Source: an archaeon (GTDB lineage: Archaea; Asgardarchaeota; Heimdallarchaeia; Hodarchaeales; S146-22). Taken from it: DNA of 6,560 nucleotides. The notes under the pieces were generated by a model. That model was not told where the DNA came from. It made no database searches and saw only the letters and a list, made by a program, of their open reading frames with translations. This document shows positions 1 to 5,261 of the stretch, piece by piece (within the stretch, counting starts at the first letter, position 1; each line of letters begins with the position of its first letter). The stretch spans positions 1 to 6,560 of the forward strand of contig JAJRXH010000059.1 in the NCBI GenBank assembly GCA_024276395.1. Direction: 5' to 3'. Made by a program: the position numbers and the translations under genes.

Positions 1-117
1 AATAACATGGCTTACATAAGCTCGGGTGAACTGAAAACAGAAAAAGATGAAAGAGTGCAAGAACTCCGCATCACGATTCTTTATTTGCTGATTACACGTA
101 ATGGTTTAATCGCATGA
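1..117 (+). other. possible 3' end of a gene entering from the left edge
   Basis: This frame is open from the first base to a TGA at 115-117, giving about 38 residues with a charged stretch followed by a short hydrophobic segment (ITILYLLI). It contains an ATG at 7-9, but no ribosome binding site precedes it. If real, it would be the C-terminus of a rightward gene converging on, and overlapping by 26 bases, the end of the beta-propeller gene. No family is recognised. An open frame this short could arise by chance, so this is only a flag for whoever holds the sequence to the left. Confidence 0.15.
33..46 (-). terminator. T-rich tract downstream of the propeller gene
   Basis: Read on the minus strand, this stretch is two T runs (CTTTTTCTGTTTTC) about 45-60 bases beyond the stop codon of the beta-propeller gene. 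Archaeal intrinsic termination often uses such T tracts without a stable hairpin. No strong hairpin is seen here. Confidence 0.35.
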
Positions 118-1651
118 AAAAAGCATCAGATCCCGAGCCTTGTTTATAAAGAGGATAAGAGCCAATGTACATTGGATTGCTGTCATAAATTCCGGCTAGG
201 ATTACAATGCCATTAGCTGTCGCTAGTGCAGTTCCTTCATCACTACCAGATCCTCCAGCACTACCGGCTGAATAAATAGTTCCGAATCGATCTAGTTCGA
301 CGAGGAAGACATCTTTTCCGCCCTGCGACTGTAGAACATAATTTCCTATTTGGAGAGTTTGACTGCTAAATGATCCTGTGATGAAAATGCGTCCTGTATT
401 TGGGACAACCTTTATGTCATAACTTTTTTCGTCACCTATTCCACCTATTACAATCCCACCACCAAAGCTGCCGTCGCTCTTGATCAGAACTCCGTAAACA
501 TCCTTGCCTCCTTTCCCGTTTAGGTATCCGATCCCTGGAAGAAGGAGCCAGTTTTCAAAATACCCGGTAACATAGATATCGTCAGCAAAATTTCCATCAC
601 CAGTAGTGATGCTGACTTCTCTATCATCACTTGGGCCACCAAAAGCTTTTGCCCAAACAAGGTCAAGTGAAGGGGTCAATTTCACGACAAAAACGTCACT
701 GCCGTCGCTGACCTTGTTAATGGTGGCAATGATTGAATGTTTATCATAAACATAAACCGTGGAGCTGCGGAAATATCCCGTTACATAGAGATTTCCCCAG
801 CTATCCCGCGTGATGTGTGGCTTTCCTTCATCATCTACACCACCAATTCCAATTGCCGAAACTGGAGAGCCGCTTGTCGTGTATTGAGCGATGAACACGT
901 CAAAATTACCTTTGTTATAAAGATAAGTATCACCATCCATCTTAAACCGAGATCCCTTGTAATGACCAGCCACGTAAACATAGTTATTATCTGAGGAGGT
1001 GATGATTCCAGTACCTTTTGTTTCATCTCCACTCCTTTGTGTTTCAGTCCACAAAATGCGCAGATTAGATCCGCTAAGTTTCATCAATAGTCCTTCAGCT
1101 TCACCGCGATGGATGTGAAACGTCCGTTGATCTATTTTATTGCCATATTCATCATATACCTTGAATTTAACTTTTTCATTCCAAGAAAAACAGCGAATGT
1201 GTCCCGTAACATAGATGTCTCCATTAACATCCTTGGTAATGCCTTCCGCTTGGACTATGTCACCTATGATGGAATTAACGCAGTCACCTTTATCTTTTCC
1301 GTGATAATTTCCATTGAGATCATGTTTTGTTACTCGGAACAGTTGTTTAGCGTTCTCTACAATGTGATCTTTATAGAGAGCACCGGCAATGTAGATGTAA
1401 GATCCATGGATGACAGTGGCGTGCGGCTTGTCATGCTTGCTGGTCCCCCAAAGATTCTTTCCCCATGTAAAAATTATGCCAGCTGTGGCCCTTTCCGTAT
1501 TACTCACCGAGAAAGTGGTGATGGTCATTACTGACAACACTGCAATGACGAGTACTAGGCGTTGAAAAGACGCTTTCATTCTTATTCTACTTTTACGGTT
1601 TTTACGGTTGCGGTTTTTGAAATGATCATCAAGGTATTGAACCCCATTCAT
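92..1651 (-). CDS. exported seven-bladed beta-propeller protein (SBBP-type repeats)
   Basis: A 519-residue protein that should act outside the cell. The first 30 residues are strongly basic (several N-R-K repeats), followed by a hydrophobic segment at about 31-49 and an AxA site (A55-T-A57), giving a signal peptide or N-terminal anchor. The remainder is repetitive. The strand motif [IVL]-Y/F/I-[VIL]-[TA]-G occurs seven times, near residues 86, 146, 225, 288, 359, 422 and 483, at about 60-80 residue intervals. Most later blades also carry G-x-D-[VA]-[FY] (249, 317, 382, 445, 507). Seven units fit one closed seven-bladed propeller of the SBBP type, a fold usually used for binding or surface structure rather than catalysis. 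There is no C-terminal membrane helix or sorting motif. The start is supported by GGTGAT at 1657-1662, five bases upstream; Met25 would give a neater signal peptide but lacks an SD. Ligand unknown. Confidence 0.85.
   Translation of the reverse strand: MNGVQYLDDHFKNRNRKNRKSRIRMKASFQRLVLVIAVLSVMTITTFSVSNTERATAGIIFTWGKNLWGTSKHDKPHATVIHGSYIYIAGALYKDHIVENAKQLFRVTKHDLNGNYHGKDKGDCVNSIIGDIVQAEGITKDVNGDIYVTGHIRCFSWNEKVKFKVYDEYGNKIDQRTFHIHRGEAEGLLMKLSGSNLRILWTETQRSGDETKGTGIITSSDNNYVYVAGHYKGSRFKMDGDTYLYNKGNFDVFIAQYTTSGSPVSAIGIGGVDDEGKPHITRDSWGNLYVTGYFRSSTVYVYDKHSIIATINKVSDGSDVFVVKLTPSLDLVWAKAFGGPSDDREVSITTGDGNFADDIYVTGYFENWLLLPGIGYLNGKGGKDVYGVLIKSDGSFGGGIVIGGIGDEKSYDIKVVPNTGRIFITGSFSSQTLQIGNYVLQSQGGKDVFLVELDRFGTIYSAGSAGGSGSDEGTALATANGIVILAGIYDSNPMYIGSYPLYKQGSGSDAFFMRLNHYV
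1592..1609. repeat. two tandem 9-bp units inside the propeller gene
   Basis: TTTACGGTT is repeated twice in direct succession (1592-1600 and 1601-1609). On the coding (minus) strand it encodes the repeated Asn-Arg-Lys block in the basic leader of the propeller protein. The unit length is a multiple of three, so changes in copy number would alter leader charge and length without breaking the frame. Confidence 0.5.
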
Positions 1652-1921
1652 TAGTCATCACCTTAATGGACAGAGTGGTTGTTAGAATTAAAATAATCCG
1701 TTATTTTATGGTTGACCAAATCTCTTTTAATCTTATTTTAACTTATTATTGCACACTAAAGAAATTTCGAGGATATTGGACTTAATTTTTCTCCTTATTA
1801 TCTTTTCATGCATTCGATTAATAAAATTTATGATAATATCATCAAGGAGCAGCTTCAGCATTAGAGAAAAAATGAGGTAATTATACATACCTATACTTGA
1901 TGTGTTAGAATGAATTACAGG

Positions 1922-1939
1922 ACCACGCGTTTCCGTGGT
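1922..1939. other. short hairpin
   Basis: ACCACG (1922-1927) and CGTGGT (1934-1939) form a perfect six-base-pair, GC-rich stem with a six-base loop, standing out in an AT-rich spacer. No T run follows directly on either strand, so it is not a typical terminator. It may be an RNA stem or a protein-binding site; function unknown. Confidence 0.35.
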
Positions 1940-2032
1940 TAGTACTCTTGTTAACAGTTCATTGGCCTCATACATAAGATAACTAAGAGCTTTAGAGGAG
2001 TTTCATCGTCTATTTTTACCATTCGCGTTCTT

Positions 2033-2043
2033 TTTATATATAA
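2033..2043. promoter_or_regulatory. strong archaeal TATA-like box
   Basis: TTTATATATAA closely matches the archaeal TATA consensus and is almost palindromic, so it could direct transcription either way. Rightward, a start is expected near 2060-2066, leaving a leader of about 195 bases before the ATG at 2259. That leader would contain the palindrome and inverted repeat described nearby. Leftward, it would read the doubtful frame at 1733-1975. Because no gene begins at the normal distance, it may drive a non-coding RNA or a long structured leader. Confidence 0.45.
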
Positions 2044-2156
2044 ATTGAATTTAAATTAGGCAAGTAAGTAAGAATGCCCAGTTCAGGTGTTTAATATGGT
2101 ATCGTTGGATTAGAAAGTTCAAAATGTATGAAATTTGAGAGATCTCATTCTATCCA

Positions 2157-2190
2157 AAATCTCATTAAATAGCCATCATTAAGGAGATTT
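2157..2190. repeat. inverted repeat upstream of the small-peptide gene
   Basis: AAATCTC (2157-2163) pairs perfectly with GAGATTT (2184-2190) across a 20-base loop. The right arm contains GGAG of the SD-like sequence at 2181-2186, so if transcribed the stem would hide that site. The GAGATCTC palindrome at 2139-2146 and repeated CTCATT words nearby offer competing pairings. Seven AT-rich pairs could occur by chance. Confidence 0.3.
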
Positions 2191-2192
2191 CA

Positions 2193-2210
2193 ATGAGTAT
2201 TCATCATTAA
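2193..2210 (+). other. five-codon mini-ORF with strong ribosome binding site
   Basis: ATG at 2193 is preceded by AAGGAG (2181-2186) at a six-base spacing, one of the better SD matches in the window. It encodes only Met-Ser-Ile-His-His before TAA. It ends 48 bases before the ATG of the small secreted peptide. It could be a leader ORF or a chance SD; the tandem His codons alone do not establish attenuation. Confidence 0.2.
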
Positions 2211-2213
2211 TAA

Positions 2214-2223
2214 CATTTATTAA
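2214..2223 (+). promoter_or_regulatory. candidate TATA box of the small-peptide gene
   Basis: CATTTATTAA lies about 40 bases upstream of the ATG at 2259. With the usual archaeal spacing of roughly 25 bases, transcription would start near 2243-2245, just before the SD at 2247-2251. This is an inference from spacing and base composition; the match to consensus is moderate. Confidence 0.35.
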
Positions 2224-2258
2224 CTCTATCCTAAAACCGTGCGGTGGGTGAACGTCAA

Positions 2259-2520
2259 ATGAGTCAGTCAGTCAGTCAGTCAGTCAAAAATAAATAATCC
2301 AAGAAAAAATCGGGCAAATGTTGTAATAATCTTGGCTTTCTTAGTGACCTCCCTCCCATGGATGGCTGCTGTTTCTAGTTCGCTGGCTGATAATCCACCT
2401 GAAGCAACACCGTGCTCAAGTACGGGAGACATATCAACTGATTGTGGGGGCGGTGTGTATAATGGCCCCATCGGGGGTGGAAATCTAAACTGTCCGCCTT
2501 GGTACCCATGGTGCAATTAA
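2259..2520 (+). CDS. small secreted four-cysteine peptide precursor, out of frame with its start at a tetranucleotide repeat
   Basis: Upstream signals point to ATG 2259: GGTGA at 2247-2251 lies seven bases before it. That frame runs through six GTCA copies and stops after 12 codons (TAA 2295-2297). From about 2263 to a TAA at 2518-2520 another frame encodes a good signal peptide: a basic segment (NNPRKNRAN), a hydrophobic core (VVIILAFLV...) and a Ser-Leu-Ala cleavage site. It is followed by a 43-residue mature peptide with four Cys (mature positions 9, 19, 35, 42), Gly-rich runs and a Pro/Trp/Tyr tail, CPPWYPWC. No ATG or GTG opens this frame before the signal peptide. TTG 2332 exists but has no SD and would remove the basic n-region. 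With five or eight repeats, or one A fewer at 2286-2290, ATG 2259 joins the frame (85 residues with five repeats). Secretion is well supported; function (pheromone, toxin, adhesion or other) is unknown. Confidence 0.6.
2263..2286. repeat. tetranucleotide microsatellite (GTCA)x6
   Basis: Six uninterrupted GTCA units begin two bases after the SD-supported ATG at 2259. The unit is not a multiple of three, so each gain or loss shifts the reading frame. With six copies the frame stops at 2295-2297, and seven copies also run into a stop. Five or eight copies connect the ATG to the signal-peptide frame. This is the geometry of bacterial contingency loci that vary by slipped-strand mispairing. No other tetranucleotide run of this length was seen in the window. 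Confidence 0.9.
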
Positions 2521-2596
2521 TTAATAGCAGCATCTTGTTAATGATGGGCCTATAGCAACTGGCAACATTTAAATGCTCCATTCCTGCATTAATTTC

Positions 2597-2612
2597 ATTT
2601 TTTTATTCTTTC
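2597..2612 (+). terminator. T-rich terminator after the small-peptide gene
   Basis: A seven-T run (2598-2604) continues into a pyrimidine-rich tract ending TTCTTTCC, about 80 bases beyond the stop at 2520. This is a plausible archaeal T-tract terminator and would separate the peptide gene's transcript from the membrane-protein genes, which have their own promoter-like element. Confidence 0.45.
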
Positions 2613-2806
2613 CCTTGATTAAACTGTTTCATTGTCTCAATTTAATGGAAAAAAAGAGAATATCTTTAGATCTTTGAACTTACAAATGATTAAAGATTAA
2701 TGTACTGATGCATCGATGATGGATGGCATATCGTATGATCATTCACCAATAATTCATTCACGCTTACTTAATTTGATTTAGACGGAGACGGAAATAATAA
2801 ATGCAA

Positions 2807-2814
2807 TTTTATAG
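2807..2814 (+). promoter_or_regulatory. candidate TATA box for the membrane-protein pair
   Basis: TTTTATAG, preceded by an A-rich stretch resembling a BRE region, lies about 60 bases upstream of ATG 2874. Transcription would start near 2835, giving a leader of roughly 40 bases that contains the GGTGA site. Based on spacing and sequence likeness only. Confidence 0.35.
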
Positions 2815-2873
2815 CACGTGAAAGTAATGCATCCTCAAATCAGTTATTATGAAACTTTCTTGGTGAAATTCAA

Positions 2874-3449
2874 ATGAAAGGAACTAATGCGGTAAAAAAG
2901 AACGAAAACCTCGCAAAAAAGCAAAAGAAGATGTTTTTCAGTTCCTCTCGGGGATTATTAATTTCTTTCATTGCTCTGTTCATCCATTACCTGCTCATTA
3001 TCATGTATTCAGCGATGGAAATCTACTTGAGGGTTGACATTCCTTTCTTTGCCACCTACCCAGATATGACATCTGTTGTCATTGTCCTCCTCCTCACGGG
3101 AGCCACCTATCTTGTTCCCCAGAACTTCCTCATCGGTTTCTCGGTAGAGGCTATATTATCGAAATTCTTCATGTATCCTTCTGACATTCGGCAAATCAAG
3201 AAGACTCTGGTCATTGCAAGGACTCTCATTATAGTGGCTTTCATTAGCATTTTCATGGATATTATCCTTGCTGTTCTGACTAATCCTTTGGGAAAATTGT
3301 TAACGATTTCCTTTCTTTCACGCATGATTCTAAGTGAAATTTTTCTCTATGTAATATTTAAAGCATTAGTGATGGGAGTGATTTGGTGGATGACCACAAG
3401 GAAGTATGGTATTTTAGTTCCAGCTGGTATAGTCGTAAATATTTGGTAA
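2874..3449 (+). CDS. small multi-pass membrane protein of unknown function
   Basis: A 191-residue integral membrane protein. A Lys-rich N-terminus (residues 1-20), likely cytoplasmic, precedes hydrophobic segments at about 27-50, 64-82, 112-136 and 153-173. A further short amphipathic stretch near 84-98 could be re-entrant. A basic loop (DIRQIKK, 104-110) separates the two halves. The protein ends with a hydrophobic tail (GILVPAGIVVNIW). No catalytic or transport motif is recognised. The start is supported by GGTGA at 2862-2866, seven bases upstream; the sequence around SD and ATG is nearly the same as at the small-peptide gene. The next gene begins 52 bases downstream on the same strand and is also a small membrane protein, so the two are probably co-transcribed and may form a hetero-oligomer. 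A link to the upstream peptide (export or protection) is inferred only from position. Confidence 0.75.
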   Translation: MKGTNAVKKNENLAKKQKKMFFSSSRGLLISFIALFIHYLLIIMYSAMEIYLRVDIPFFATYPDMTSVVIVLLLTGATYLVPQNFLIGFSVEAILSKFFMYPSDIRQIKKTLVIARTLIIVAFISIFMDIILAVLTNPLGKLLTISFLSRMILSEIFLYVIFKALVMGVIWWMTTRKYGILVPAGIVVNIW

Positions 3450-3501
3450 TCATTCAGTGAGGTAAAGACAAGACAGATACCCGAATTATTGAGGGAGAAA
3501 A

Positions 3502-3960
3502 ATGAGTTCCACGCGACAACATCTTTTTCTGTTCAAAAAAATGGTAAGATTACCCCTTCTCCTCGAGACCATGGCTCTTCTAATCACCTTAGCATTACTG
3601 CTATTTTTTGGTTCTTCTCTTGCCCAGATTTTCATCACTACCATTTTTCTTCTATCACTCATATTCCTTCTTGTCGTGATGCTGTTTCTTGTCCTAAGCA
3701 CGCCCCAAGCAAGAAGTCACTCCTACTTGTTGCGATTCCTGTCCAGCGATGAATATACACGTCTCCTAAAGAAAAAGATGGTAGATGAACGTCAGAAATG
3801 GGAAAAAGGGCTTATTATACTGGGAACTGCTATTTTTATTGTCATTATAAATGGCCTTTTAACATGGGAACCAACAGTTTTCGTTGCAATGGTGCTGCTA
3901 GCAATGGTTTTCATGGTACTTCTTCTCGTGATGATATTGATGCAAAAAATCAGACATTAG
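3502..3960 (+). CDS. small four-helix membrane protein of unknown function
   Basis: A 152-residue, very hydrophobic protein with likely transmembrane helices at about 21-40, 42-66, 103-121 and 125-147. Two helical hairpins flank a charged loop (67-102) with a DEYTRLLKKK...DERQKWEK pattern that is probably an amphipathic cytoplasmic helix. The basic N-terminus (HLFLFKKMVR) suggests N-in, C-in topology. No conserved family motif is recognised. GAGGGAG at 3491-3497 gives a good ribosome binding site, and the gene follows the 191-residue membrane protein by 52 bases. The two probably form an operon and possibly a complex. The gene ends 42 bases from the convergent end of the seven-helix protein gene, with no clear T tract of its own before that gene. 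Confidence 0.75.
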   Translation: MSSTRQHLFLFKKMVRLPLLLETMALLITLALLLFFGSSLAQIFITTIFLLSLIFLLVVMLFLVLSTPQARSHSYLLRFLSSDEYTRLLKKKMVDERQKWEKGLIILGTAIFIVIINGLLTWEPTVFVAMVLLAMVFMVLLLVMILMQKIRH

Positions 3961-3983
3961 GAACAAGTAGAACAATAAATAAT

Positions 3984-3996
3984 TAAAAAGGAAAAG
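3984..3996 (-). terminator. T-rich tract after the seven-helix membrane protein gene
   Basis: On the minus strand this reads as TTCTTTTCCTTTTT, starting about seven bases beyond the stop at 4003. It is a typical place and composition for an archaeal T-tract terminator in a convergent intergenic region. No stem-loop is needed or apparent. Confidence 0.4.
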
Positions 3997-4002
3997 AATA
4001 AT

Positions 4003-4794
4003 CTAAAAGGGTTGACGAAACTCCGCTCTGAACATGAAAACAGCAGCTGCCACGTAAGCAATGGTTTTAAGCACGTAAGCTAGTCCAATGACTTCCAAAG
4101 GAAGAAGATGCGCAAAAAAGATGTCGAGTGCATAGAAGAAGTATGAAAACAAGATCGCCAACACTGCGAGAAGGATGTTTTTCCGATATTGAGTTTGATT
4201 AGCATCCTCACTTGAAACATTCATCTGATATGCTTTCCAACCGATTAGTAAAGTTGCTAACAATCCGTAGACAAATAAAGGAGCATTTCTGATCCATGCT
4301 GAATAGTTTGGCGTTCCTTTTGGTAATAGCGAGATGAACCATACGTTAGATGGATTGAAATGCAAGAGGATTCTCGCAATAAAGAGAACATAAATGATCC
4401 ACATCAGGGTATCATTCTGTCCCTCGTGAAATTTATCACGATAATATAACGCTAGGAATAAGTAGTAGCATGACATCGTGAGAGAAGTAGCAATGACACC
4501 AAGAATTGCCGTTTGTTGCGTGATCCCTGCAAAGGTAAATGTTCCATACCCATCAGTGCCCACGATTTTGAACTGTCCAAGACTATACCCGATTAGAGCA
4601 AGCGTGTCGCCAAAGGCTAGAAACACGTTAGCTAACAAGAGCCATCTATTCGTTTTCTGCCTATGCCTATCATCAGGCACTGATGAAAGTCGCTGGTACA
4701 TGAAATAGAGCAATGGCCAAAAGACCAATAAATATCCGGCATAAAAGATGAGACCTTCTGGTCGGATGAATGATCCAGCTCGTGCTGAAACCAT
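4003..4794 (-). CDS. seven-transmembrane-helix protein of unknown function
   Basis: A 263-residue integral membrane protein with seven hydrophobic helices at about 13-33, 51-73, 93-118, 129-146, 171-189, 206-228 and 232-256. Loops carry basic clusters at 41-50 (DDRHRQKTNR) and 200-205. Helix 2 contains F-G-D-T (61-64), and helix 3 contains T-S-L-T-M-S followed by aromatic residues. From memory these loosely recall uncharacterised prokaryotic seven-helix proteins with a GD motif in helix 2 and a TSxTM motif in helix 3, but no family name can be assigned. Lys243 lies in helix 7, yet the usual rhodopsin helix 3 and helix 7 signatures are absent, so a retinal protein is not supported. The start is fixed by GGTGAT at 4799-4804, about four bases upstream. 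The gene appears monocistronic, converging with the membrane-protein pair. Confidence 0.75.
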   Translation of the reverse strand: MVSARAGSFIRPEGLIFYAGYLLVFWPLLYFMYQRLSSVPDDRHRQKTNRWLLLANVFLAFGDTLALIGYSLGQFKIVGTDGYGTFTFAGITQQTAILGVIATSLTMSCYYLFLALYYRDKFHEGQNDTLMWIIYVLFIARILLHFNPSNVWFISLLPKGTPNYSAWIRNAPLFVYGLLATLLIGWKAYQMNVSSEDANQTQYRKNILLAVLAILFSYFFYALDIFFAHLLPLEVIGLAYVLKTIAYVAAAVFMFRAEFRQPF

Positions 4795-5009
4795 TTAAAT
4801 CACCATTATGAACAAGTTGTGCTTGGTTATTAGTGATCAGACCTTTTTTCACGGTATTTATTCAAAATTAAACGATGTGTGGAGCCAACCAAGTAGTCTA
4901 ACGTTTTTGTCTTGAAGTAAGACCAAATGTTAATTTAAATGCCATCGAACGGCAAGGAAATGACATGAATCTTATGGTTGCCGACTAATTCATCGGACTA
5001 ATGGAAAAG

Positions 5010-5054
5010 TCACCAAACAACCTTGATGTCAGAGTGATGGCGATTGTTTAGCAT
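5010..5054 (-). other. 14-codon mini-ORF with strong ribosome binding site
   Basis: On the minus strand AAGGAGGG (GGAGG core) sits about five bases before an ATG (5054-5052) that opens a 14-residue frame, MLNNRHHSDIKVVW, ending in TGA. A TATA-like run (TTTATTATATT on this strand) lies about 30 bases further upstream, a little close for a normal leader. The combination is better than most chance mini-ORFs, but the peptide has no recognisable features and neighbouring frames also close quickly. It could be a genuine microprotein or a coincidental SD. Confidence 0.2.
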
Positions 5055-5209
5055 ATAACCCTCCTTCACGGAATATAATAAATAAGTTTTGGTATCCCAT
5101 GATAATATCGATCAAGGGTAATTGAGGAAGTTTCATCCTTCTTTTCCATTAAGCCTGCCTTGATGAATGCTTCCGTGACTGAAGTGATTTTCGTCAACGA
5201 TTCTTACTT

Positions 5210-5216
5210 AAAAAAA
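5210..5216 (-). terminator. T run after the MBL-fold hydrolase gene
   Basis: On the minus strand a run of seven Ts follows the MBL gene's stop by about 45 bases, after further T/A-rich sequence. Consistent with archaeal T-tract termination. No hairpin is evident. Confidence 0.4.
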
Positions 5217-5261
5217 TGAATAGGCACATGCTTTTTATTTTTGTTGTTACTCAGTTTACGG

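Larger units (their letters stand above)
1652..2258. other. 607-bp intergenic region with promoter-like and hairpin elements
   Basis: AT-rich, with no convincing protein gene. It contains a short hairpin (ACCACG 1922-1927 / CGTGGT 1934-1939), a strong TATA-like box near 2033-2043, a GAGATCTC palindrome at 2139-2146, an inverted repeat (2157-2163 with 2184-2190), a five-codon mini-ORF with a good SD (2193-2210), and a TATA-like box at 2214-2223 just upstream of the small-peptide gene. A leftward 80-codon open frame (1733-1975) rich in Ile, Leu, Asn and Lys also lies here. It has no SD and no recognisable domain, and is probably chance in AT-rich DNA. Confidence 0.55.
2521..2873. other. 353-bp intergenic region
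   Basis: Very AT-rich, with stops in all frames and no convincing small gene. Its left part has a T-rich termination signal for the small-peptide gene (2597-2612). The middle has low-complexity GATG/ATGG words around 2706-2730. The right end has a TATA-like box (2807-2814) and the SD (GGTGA 2862-2866) of the next gene. Confidence 0.5.
4795..5261. other. 467-bp intergenic region
   Basis: No convincing long gene. It contains the SD of the leftward seven-helix protein gene (4799-4804), an inverted repeat (CGGCAA 4950-4955 / TTGCCG 4978-4983), a leftward 14-codon mini-ORF with a strong SD (5010-5054) and a TATA-like AT run at about 5081-5092. An A-run at 5210-5216 reads as a T tract terminating the leftward MBL gene. 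A 35-codon rightward frame from ATG 4808 has no ribosome binding site and is probably spurious. Confidence 0.5.

Noticed and set aside
737..1534. Open frames on both strands inside the propeller gene (for example 1109-1534 + and 835-1032 -)
   Set aside because: They lie wholly within a well-supported gene with clear repeat structure, have no SD and encode no recognisable domain.
1995..2023. Similarity between GAGGAGTTTCATC at 1995 and GAGGAAGTTTCATC at 5124, each followed by a T-rich stretch and CCATT
   Set aside because: Only two copies, short, in low-complexity AT-rich spacers; more likely chance than a mobile or regulatory repeat.
2280..2581. Leftward frames antisense to the small secreted peptide
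   Set aside because: No ribosome binding site, and the Pro/Gly-rich product is the mirror of the peptide's Gly/Pro codons. The plus-strand signal peptide is far more convincing.
4243..4243. Lys243 in helix 7 of the seven-helix protein as a possible retinal-binding lysine (position given is nominal within the gene)
   Set aside because: The typical microbial rhodopsin helix 3 and helix 7 sequence patterns are not visible, and a lone lysine in a helix near the C-terminus is weak evidence.
4808..4915. Rightward 35-codon frame upstream of the seven-helix gene
   Set aside because: No SD, overlaps the promoter region of the leftward gene, and shows no recognisable features.
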